25,302 nucleotides of DNA from DATKGP01 sp035510775 (GTDB taxonomy: Bacteria > Patescibacteriota > UBA1384 > 2-12-FULL-50-11). The notes under the pieces are model-generated. The model ran no database searches, had not been told where the DNA came from, and saw nothing but the letters and a program-made list of their open reading frames with translations. The position numbers and the translations under genes were made by a program. The DNA is taken from NCBI GenBank assembly GCA_035510775.1, contig DATKGP010000058.1, positions 1 through 25,302 of the forward strand. The letters are read 5' to 3'. Below, piece by piece: positions 20,098 to 25,302 of this stretch; the first letter of the stretch is position 1; each line of letters opens with the position of its first letter.

Positions 20098-21942
20098 ATG
20101 GACGAGCAATTGCCAAACAACGATTTACCCTACCGCATCTTGACCTTGACGTCCCCAAACAAACCGACCGACCGAAATATTCTAAGCCGTTTAACGCCGC
20201 TGACTTTTCGTGGCCACCAAGTCGGTTTATTTTGTTTGGTGGAAGTTACCAGCCCTTGGAATCCGGCGCGTCAGGCGGCTGAACAAATAATCGACAGCCT
20301 CCAAATTGAATTTTCTCGCGGCGAAGGCAACTCGCTGCTCATGCGTTTCGAGCAAGCCTTAAAAACCACCAACAACTTGCTGGAAAAGTTCGAAGAAAAA
20401 ATCGGCCAAAGTTTAAACGTGGCCACTATCGTCCTCAACAACCAGGAAGTTCATTTTTCCTCGACCGGTCAGATTGGGGTAATGCTCGGGCGTGATGGCA
20501 AAATAAACGACGTCTCCGGCCGCGCCGACCTAACCGAAAGCCGATTTTCGGCCGTGACTAGCGGCGACTTAACCAAAAAAGACACCCTAGCGGTAGTTAC
20601 TAGCTCCTTGGCCAAAGCCCTGCCTTCGGCCTCGCCGGAAAATTTCTGCGCCGATCCCGAGGTAGTTCTGAAAGATCTGCGCCAAGAGCAACCGGAGGCC
20701 GACCTCTCGACTTGGCGAGGTATCGTCGTCAAATACGCTCCCGACTCTCCCCTTTCCAGTCAGTTTACCTGGGACGAGACCGAGCGCAGTTTAGAACTGC
20801 CCAAAGTCAAAATGCCCGCTTTCGAGCTATCGTCGATTGGCCTCATCGGGCAGAAAGCCCTGGCGAATTTGAAAGCTTTTTTTGCCCGAATCAAACTTCC
20901 CAAAATATCTCTTGAGCGGGCAAGGTCTTTTCCCTACGTCAAATTTCTCTTAAACAATATTTTATACTCGGGCGTAGCGATAGTCGTCGTGGCCGGGCTG
21001 GCCGTTTATTTAGTTCGAGGCCGAGTTATTAAACACCTAAACACCAACACCTCCACCCCAAACTTGGTCGATCAATTAAGCGACCAAAACTCCAACGATA
21101 TCTACGCGTTCTTGAATCAATCGACGACTTTTGCTGCCTATGAAAATCTGACCGAAGCTCAAAAACAAGACTTTCAAAATAAGCTGGAAAGTTTTCAGGT
21201 ATCAGCGCTGACTTTGCCGTCAGTGATGAGCGAGTTGAGCCAGCCGGTCAGTCAGATGGCGGCAGTTGGCAGTAATTTATATCTATTAGACAGCACCGGG
21301 CAATTAACGCGCTGGGACGGGCACTTGCTGGCGCAGATTGACCAAACTCAAAAAATTGCCAGCCCGACAGGTTTGGTGGCTTTTGCCGATAACAAAATTG
21401 TTGCGACCGACGCGGCTGGCGGCCTGTGGCTCTTTGATAGCAGCAGTGATTCGCCGAAAAGCTTGGCCTCACCTGCCTCGCTTCCAGTTGGCCGAAAAAT
21501 TATTGCCAAGTATCAGAACAATTTATACATCCAAACCGCCAACGGCGCCGTCTACAAAGTTGCCAACTTCAGCGATAACCTAAACAGCGCTAGCCTAGCG
21601 ACTAAGGCCGGGGTTTGCCCGTTTACGACCGCCACCAAGCTGGTAGTGCCGGGAGATTTCTACGCTGTTAGCTCTGGTGGCAAAGTCGTCACCTGGAAAA
21701 AAAGCGTCCTCGGAACCCTAACTTTTACCCTGCCAGTGACTAGCGCCCCGAGCGGCTACGTGATTGACGCCGGCGGCAATCATTATTTAGCCAGCGGCAA
21801 TTTCTTGTTTGTCTACAACAACGCCGGAGTTTTGCAGAAAAGCTACTTCCTGCCGGCCAACAAGCCAATCGGGGCGCTGGAAATGACCGCCGGAGGTCTG
21901 GCGGTAGCCATCGACACCAACCTGTATCTAGTTAATCTTTAG
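20098..21942 (+). CDS. Membrane protein with degenerate PP2C-like domain and propeller-like C-terminus
   Basis: A 614-residue protein. Residues about 1-215 look like a PP2C/SpoIIE-type phosphatase fold (SLNVATIVLNNQEVHFSSTGQIGVMLGRDG; then SGDLTKKDTLAVVTSSL, where active enzymes have a S-D-G-type motif). The metal-binding aspartates are not evident, so it is probably inactive. A basic segment leads to one transmembrane helix at about 287-306 (ILYSGVAIVVVAGLAVYLV). Outside the membrane a helical segment (320-375) is followed by repeated beta strands such as NLYLLDSTGQLTRWDG, GGLWLFDSS and NLYIQTANGAVYKV, suggesting a beta-propeller. AAGGA stands five bases before the ATG. Possibly a cytoplasmic-to-exterior signal or scaffold protein. 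Its end overlaps argS, on the other strand, by 11 bases. Confidence 0.65.
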   Translation: MDEQLPNNDLPYRILTLTSPNKPTDRNILSRLTPLTFRGHQVGLFCLVEVTSPWNPARQAAEQIIDSLQIEFSRGEGNSLLMRFEQALKTTNNLLEKFEEKIGQSLNVATIVLNNQEVHFSSTGQIGVMLGRDGKINDVSGRADLTESRFSAVTSGDLTKKDTLAVVTSSLAKALPSASPENFCADPEVVLKDLRQEQPEADLSTWRGIVVKYAPDSPLSSQFTWDETERSLELPKVKMPAFELSSIGLIGQKALANLKAFFARIKLPKISLERARSFPYVKFLLNNILYSGVAIVVVAGLAVYLVRGRVIKHLNTNTSTPNLVDQLSDQNSNDIYAFLNQSTTFAAYENLTEAQKQDFQNKLESFQVSALTLPSVMSELSQPVSQMAAVGSNLYLLDSTGQLTRWDGHLLAQIDQTQKIASPTGLVAFADNKIVATDAAGGLWLFDSSSDSPKSLASPASLPVGRKIIAKYQNNLYIQTANGAVYKVANFSDNLNSASLATKAGVCPFTTATKLVVPGDFYAVSSGGKVVTWKKSVLGTLTFTLPVTSAPSGYVIDAGGNHYLASGNFLFVYNNAGVLQKSYFLPANKPIGALEMTAGGLAVAIDTNLYLVNL

Positions 21943-23536
21943 TCTCGGCTGTTTTGACCATTCGCGACGGAGCGGAGATGCCGATTAAATCGAGGGTTTT
22001 CTTAATCGTCAGACTGGTGGCTTTCAAAATTGCCAGGCGCGATTGAACGATTTCGTCTTTTTCGCCCTGGACACGCAGCTGCTCGTAGAAACTATGCAAA
22101 TCCGTCGCTAGAGCGGTCGCGTAGTGAGTTAGTTTGTGCACCTGCAAATCGCCGGTGATTTCTTCGACTAAATCGGGAAATTGAATAATTCGTAGCAGCA
22201 GTCGGCGTTCAATCGGGTGGGTAATAGAAATTTTTTCCGGCATTACAAAATCGTCGGTCTTGGAAAACTGGCGAAAAATCGAGGAGATTCGGGCGTAGGC
22301 GTATTGAATGTAGAATACCGGGTTTTGGCTGGAGTTGCTCTTGGCCAAATCGAGATCAAAATCCAGGTGGGTATCGACGCTTCGGGAGAGGAAGAAGAAC
22401 CGGGCGACATCCGGACCGACGTCATCAATTAGCTCGTCGAGAGGGAAATAGGTACCGGCGCGTTTCGACATCTTGATTTCTTCGCCGTTTTTCATCAACC
22501 GGACGATTTGAGTCACTACCCAATCGAGCTTGCCGCCCCAAGTGTATTGGTCGCGCAGAACTCCATCGACAATCATCTGCATTTGCTTGGTATAGGTGTA
22601 ATGGTCGGCGCCAAGCACATTAATCAGCCTATGGTAGCCGCGCTTAATTTTGTAGGAATGGTAGGCGATATCGGAAGCGAAGTAGGTCTCGCCGCCCTCG
22701 TCGCTCTTGACTAAGACTCGGTCTTTGTCATCGCCGAAGCGAGTCGTCGACAGCCAAGTCGCCCCGTCGGCATCGTAAACTAGGCCACGAGCCTTGAGGT
22801 CGCTCATCACTTGTTTGTAAACACCGGTGGTGTGGAGCGACTTTTCAGAGAAAAACTGATGGAAATCGATGCCGATTTTTCGCAGAACCGGCTTAATCTG
22901 CTCCTCCATTATAATAGCCACGGCGTGCTCACCGGCCGCCTCGGGGGTTTTGTCTTTGACGCGCTTTTTCAACTCGTCAACGTATTTGCCGGCGTACTCT
23001 TCGCCTTGGCCGAGAATGGTTTTGCCAAGATTGTTTACCTGGTTGCCGCGGTCGTTGACGTAGTACTCGCGCATCACCGTGCAGCCGTAGAGCTCCAAAA
23101 CTCGGGCAATCGCCTCGCCGACAAAAGCCCCGCGGCCGTTGGCTAGGGTCAGCGGGCCGGTCGGGTTAGCCGAGACGTATTCAATTAAAACGCGAATTTC
23201 TTTGCCCAAATCGCTACGGCCGAAAGAATCGGGCGATTTTATGAGAGCCTTAATGACGTCGAGCAGATAGTCGTCGGTGACGGTGAAATTAATAAAACCG
23301 GGTGTGGCCACCGAAGTCGACTTGAAAACCGGGCTGTCTTCCATAAAATGAACAATTTTTTGAGCCAGCAGAACCGAGTTTTGGCCGCTTTCGGCAGCCG
23401 CCACCATGGCGATATTGGTAGAAAAATCACCAAAAATCGACTTTTTGGCCGGTTCTATCACAAATCCCGGCGGCTCATGGCCGACCGCTTTAATAAAGGA
23501 AGTCCTTAAGACTTGGTGAAGTTGTCCGAGAATCAT
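21932..23536 (-). CDS. argS: Arginyl-tRNA synthetase
   Basis: A 534-residue class I synthetase from ATG 23536; GTG one codon earlier is also possible. It has an N-terminal Add-1-like domain (FGDFSTNIAMVAA), the catalytic ANPTGPLTLANGRGA stretch near residue 130, YYVNDRGNQVNNLG, VLGADHYTY, KMSKRAG at about 356-362, and the ArgRS C-terminal anticodon domain (FFFLSRSVDTHLDFDLDLAKSNSSQNP in parts; QYAYARISSIFRQF). The HIGH motif is T-L-A-N rather than H-x-G-H. A promoter (TTGCTA, 17 bases, TATATT) lies 47 bases upstream, and a TATTTT hexamer lies exactly six bases before the ATG, so a leaderless form is also possible. Confidence 0.95.
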   Translation of the reverse strand: MILGQLHQVLRTSFIKAVGHEPPGFVIEPAKKSIFGDFSTNIAMVAAAESGQNSVLLAQKIVHFMEDSPVFKSTSVATPGFINFTVTDDYLLDVIKALIKSPDSFGRSDLGKEIRVLIEYVSANPTGPLTLANGRGAFVGEAIARVLELYGCTVMREYYVNDRGNQVNNLGKTILGQGEEYAGKYVDELKKRVKDKTPEAAGEHAVAIIMEEQIKPVLRKIGIDFHQFFSEKSLHTTGVYKQVMSDLKARGLVYDADGATWLSTTRFGDDKDRVLVKSDEGGETYFASDIAYHSYKIKRGYHRLINVLGADHYTYTKQMQMIVDGVLRDQYTWGGKLDWVVTQIVRLMKNGEEIKMSKRAGTYFPLDELIDDVGPDVARFFFLSRSVDTHLDFDLDLAKSNSSQNPVFYIQYAYARISSIFRQFSKTDDFVMPEKISITHPIERRLLLRIIQFPDLVEEITGDLQVHKLTHYATALATDLHSFYEQLRVQGEKDEIVQSRLAILKATSLTIKKTLDLIGISAPSRMVKTAETKD

Positions 23537-23582
23537 CACATCAAAATATTCTTGGGGGAGAAATTAACTTGGAACTTTTTCT

Positions 23583-23611
23583 AATATACTAGCTTTTTGA
23601 ATCTTTAGCAA
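23583..23611 (-). promoter_or_regulatory. Promoter of argS
   Basis: TTGCTA (23611-23606), a 17-base spacer, TATATT (23588-23583). It starts directly after the upstream pseudopilin stop codon. Confidence 0.6.
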
Positions 23612-24202
23612 TTACCTGCCCGAGTAGTAATTGTAGCAAAAGGTGGTGTTGGTCGGGTTGACGTTGTAGCTCTGGCAGCTGCCGTTGGAGTTGAAGGCGT
23701 CGTACTTTGAGCCTTTGAATGAGTTGTACCATATGTCACTCTGGCGATTAATTTCGGTGGCTTCGCTCGAGCCAATTGGTTTTTCCAGGCTGGCGGTAAT
23801 TCGGTAGTGCTTAAAATCTCGAGTGATATCGAAGTAATACTCCCGTCCTTGTTTAATTTTTGGATCGATGGGAATTGTCGGTAAGTAACTAGTAAAATGG
23901 GCGCAGAGATTGTCGGCCGACAGTGCCGAAACCCGCCCCCAGAGATAGCGGGTACTGTCACGCGGATCAAGGCCAAGAATCGCCTGGCCGGGAAAATGGC
24001 CGACGTCAGCCGAGTCCGAGCAAGTTTGATCGGCGTAACGCGCCTCGAAACCTTCGGAAATAGCCGCCACGTCAGATTTGCGGGTGGCGTCGCGAGCCTG
24101 GCGCTGGGCTTGGGCGACGACGTAAATCGTCAGAGTCGCCAAGACGCCGATAATAGAAACCACCGCTAACGCCTCAATGAGAGTAAAACCGTTCTTCTTC
24201 AT
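23612..24202 (-). CDS. Solitary type IV pseudopilin
   Basis: A 196-residue pseudopilin with leader MKKNG and mature start FTLIEALAVVSIIGVLATL (Gly at -1, Glu at +5). The stalk AQAQRQARDATRKSDVAAISEGFEARYADQ is the GspG-like helix. The mature domain has Cys pairs (TCSDS and NLCAHF; SCQS and TFCYNYY) and the YYFDITRDFKHYRITASLE strand pair seen in GspG-type CPR pseudopilins. It lies alone, 18 kb from the main pilus cluster, ahead of argS, and lacks the AFVTYGPQ end of the three pilins. It may be a substrate-specific minor pilin or belong to a secretion pseudopilus. Confidence 0.82.
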   Translation of the reverse strand: MKKNGFTLIEALAVVSIIGVLATLTIYVVAQAQRQARDATRKSDVAAISEGFEARYADQTCSDSADVGHFPGQAILGLDPRDSTRYLWGRVSALSADNLCAHFTSYLPTIPIDPKIKQGREYYFDITRDFKHYRITASLEKPIGSSEATEINRQSDIWYNSFKGSKYDAFNSNGSCQSYNVNPTNTTFCYNYYSGR

Positions 24203-24279
24203 GATTTCAGCAAGAAAAATTGATGCTTGCCAACTTGCATCTGCATCTCTCCGCTAAGAGAAATTTTCTGGTATTGTCA

Positions 24280-24308
24280 TTGTCATCAATAGTATATCCT
24301 TGTAGAAT
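24280..24308 (+). promoter_or_regulatory. Promoter of the class A PBP gene
   Basis: TTGTCA (24280-24285), a 17-base spacer, TAGAAT (24303-24308): 5 of 6 matches at both hexamers. A transcript starting near 24315 has a leader of about 77 bases containing the two tandem hairpins. A second TTGTCA directly precedes the first. Confidence 0.75.
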
Positions 24309-24323
24309 ATGAGCTGTCCACCT

Positions 24324-24391
24324 ATGAAAATAGTCGCTCCGCTCGTATTTTCGAATAGAATGAAAACAGTCGCTTTGCTCGTGTTTTCGAT
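24324..24391 (+). repeat. Tandem repeat of two hairpins in the PBP leader
   Basis: Unit 1: ATGAAAATA-GTCGCTCCGCTCG-TATTTTCGA. Unit 2: ATGAAAACA-GTCGCTTTGCTCG-TGTTTTCGA. Stems GAAAATA/TATTTTC and GAAAACA/TGTTTTC differ by one compensated base pair. The start of the PBP gene (ATGAAAATC) resembles the beginning of a third unit. Confidence 0.75.
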
Positions 24392-24395
24392 ATGA
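24324..24395 (+). CDS. Short upstream reading frame overlapping the PBP start
   Basis: A 23-codon frame whose TGA overlaps the PBP start codon (TATGA). It encodes two similar hydrophobic decapeptides, MKIVAPLVFS and MKTVALLVFS, joined by Asn-Arg. No clear ribosome-binding site is seen. The frame coincides with the tandem hairpins below, so the coding may be incidental; if translated it would couple to the PBP. Confidence 0.35.
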   Translation: MKIVAPLVFSNRMKTVALLVFSI

Positions 24396-25302
24396 AAATC
24401 AAAATCAAACTACCTAGTTTGAAGTTCCGCTCACCGTTTGCCAACCCCGTCAACCTGAGAACCATTCATCAGAAATTTTTTGGCCGTAAAAACACTAAAG
24501 AGCGCCGCCGTCTAACTTGGAAATTGGCCGGCCGGATTGCCTTGTGGGGTCTGGGCGCCTTGGTATTAATTACGATTTTAACTTTCGCTTGGTTTGCTAA
24601 AGACCTGCCGTCGCTTGGCAGTCTGAAAAACCTGACTTCGGACGCTTCCACTCGTTTGTACGACCGAAATATGAACGAGCTCTACACCATTTCTGGCGAG
24701 AAGAAACGAATCGTCGTCGACAGCAACCAGATTCCCGACAACGTCAAAGAGGCCACTGTCGCCCTGGAAGATAAAAATTTCTACCACGAGCCGGGCGTTG
24801 ATTATAAAGGTGTAATTCGAGCGGTAATTTTCTTGGGTAAACGTGGTGGCGGCTCGACCCTAACCCAGCAGTACGTCAAAAACGCCCTGTTGACCAGCCA
24901 ACGAACAATCCCGCGCAAAATCAAAGAGGCGATTTTGTCGATTGAGTTGAGTTTCCTTTACAACAAAGACCAAATCCTGACGATGTACCTGAACGAAAGT
25001 CCGTACGGCGGCAACAATTACGGCATCGAGGCGGCCTCTAAATCGTACTTTGGCAAATCGGCCAAAGATTTAACTTTGGCCGAAGCGGCCACTTTAGCGG
25101 CTCTGCCGCAGCGACCAACCACCTACTCGCCCTACGGCGAACATACCGATCTGCTGGTTGCTCGCCGCAATTATTGTTTGGATCAGATGGTTTCGATGGG
25201 TTACATAAAACAAGCCGACGCTGACGTCGCCAAGGCCACGCCGCTAGCAGTTGTGCCGGAGGCTCAATCAATCGTCGCACCGCACTTTGTGATGTACGTC
25301 CC
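24392..25302 (+). CDS. mrcA: Class A penicillin-binding protein (PBP1A type), 3' end beyond window
   Basis: A bifunctional peptidoglycan glycosyltransferase/transpeptidase; only the first 303 codons are present. A basic cytoplasmic start (MKIKIKLPSLKFRSPF) leads to a transmembrane helix (GRIALWGLGALVLITILTFAWF, in pieces, about 48-68), then the GT51 domain: ALEDKNFYHEPGVD (motif 1 with the catalytic Glu), GGSTLTQQ (motif 2), KIKEAILSIEL (motif 3), YLNESPYGGNNYGIEAAS (motif 4). The transpeptidase domain lies outside. Together with RodA at the other end it indicates a complete murein-synthesis system. Leader hairpins and an overlapping short frame suggest post-transcriptional control. Confidence 0.93.
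   Translation, partial: MKIKIKLPSLKFRSPFANPVNLRTIHQKFFGRKNTKERRRLTWKLAGRIALWGLGALVLITILTFAWFAKDLPSLGSLKNLTSDASTRLYDRNMNELYTISGEKKRIVVDSNQIPDNVKEATVALEDKNFYHEPGVDYKGVIRAVIFLGKRGGGSTLTQQYVKNALLTSQRTIPRKIKEAILSIELSFLYNKDQILTMYLNESPYGGNNYGIEAASKSYFGKSAKDLTLAEAATLAALPQRPTTYSPYGEHTDLLVARRNYCLDQMVSMGYIKQADADVAKATPLAVVPEAQSIVAPHFVMYV

Noticed and set aside
19822..20282. Open frames of 77 and 118 codons over tRNA-Pro and element B
   Set aside because: They run through tRNA and structured RNA, have no ribosome-binding site, and the second overlaps the start of the 614-residue gene in another frame.

Overview
The window looks like a piece of a Patescibacteria (Candidate Phyla Radiation) chromosome that uses the standard code, since TGA ends several genes. 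This rests on the type IV pilus locus with many pseudopilins, an arginyl-tRNA synthetase with a degenerate HIGH motif, tRNA genes without encoded CCA, short ribosomal proteins with Cys pairs, and starts placed directly behind -10 hexamers. A Saccharibacteria-like lineage is possible but unproven.

Bases 1-13900 (minus strand) hold a pilus and cell-wall block. Read in the direction of transcription it runs: PilN-like, PilO-like, a small membrane protein, PilB, PilT, PilC, a pilin carrying a LamG domain, a probable major pilin with its own promoter and terminator, another pilin, prepilin peptidase PilD, four minor pseudopilins (GspH, PilV, PilW and PilX types), an RNase HI-like protein and RodA/FtsW (cut by the window edge). 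PilM is not in the window. Many junctions overlap by 1-11 bases, which suggests translational coupling.

Bases 13926-20040 mix housekeeping genes with five intact tRNAs (Trp-CCA, Tyr-GTA, Thr-GGT, Thr-TGT, Pro-GGG): dCMP deaminase, a P-loop kinase, thymidylate kinase, L33, a PD-(D/E)XK intron-endonuclease-like protein, a TPR membrane protein, a clamp-loader delta-prime-like protein, a zinc-ribbon protein, L28 and an M50 protease. Three tRNA loci are structurally disturbed. An about 80-base structured RNA occurs twice, on opposite strands, with the same fold kept by compensating base changes; each copy is joined to tRNA pieces. tRNA-Trp lies inside an interrupted tRNA-like shell, tRNA-Pro is followed by a second tRNA 3' half, and the 3' end of tRNA-Thr(GGT) is duplicated around a 55-base insert. 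With an AT-rich endonuclease gene directly abutting tRNA-Thr(TGT), this is the best candidate for an undescribed system: small RNA elements that target tRNA genes.

Bases 20098-25302 hold a membrane protein with a degenerate phosphatase-like domain and a propeller-like extracytoplasmic part, ArgRS (convergent and overlapping), a lone pseudopilin, and the start of a class A penicillin-binding protein whose leader has two covarying hairpins and a short upstream reading frame overlapping its start codon.
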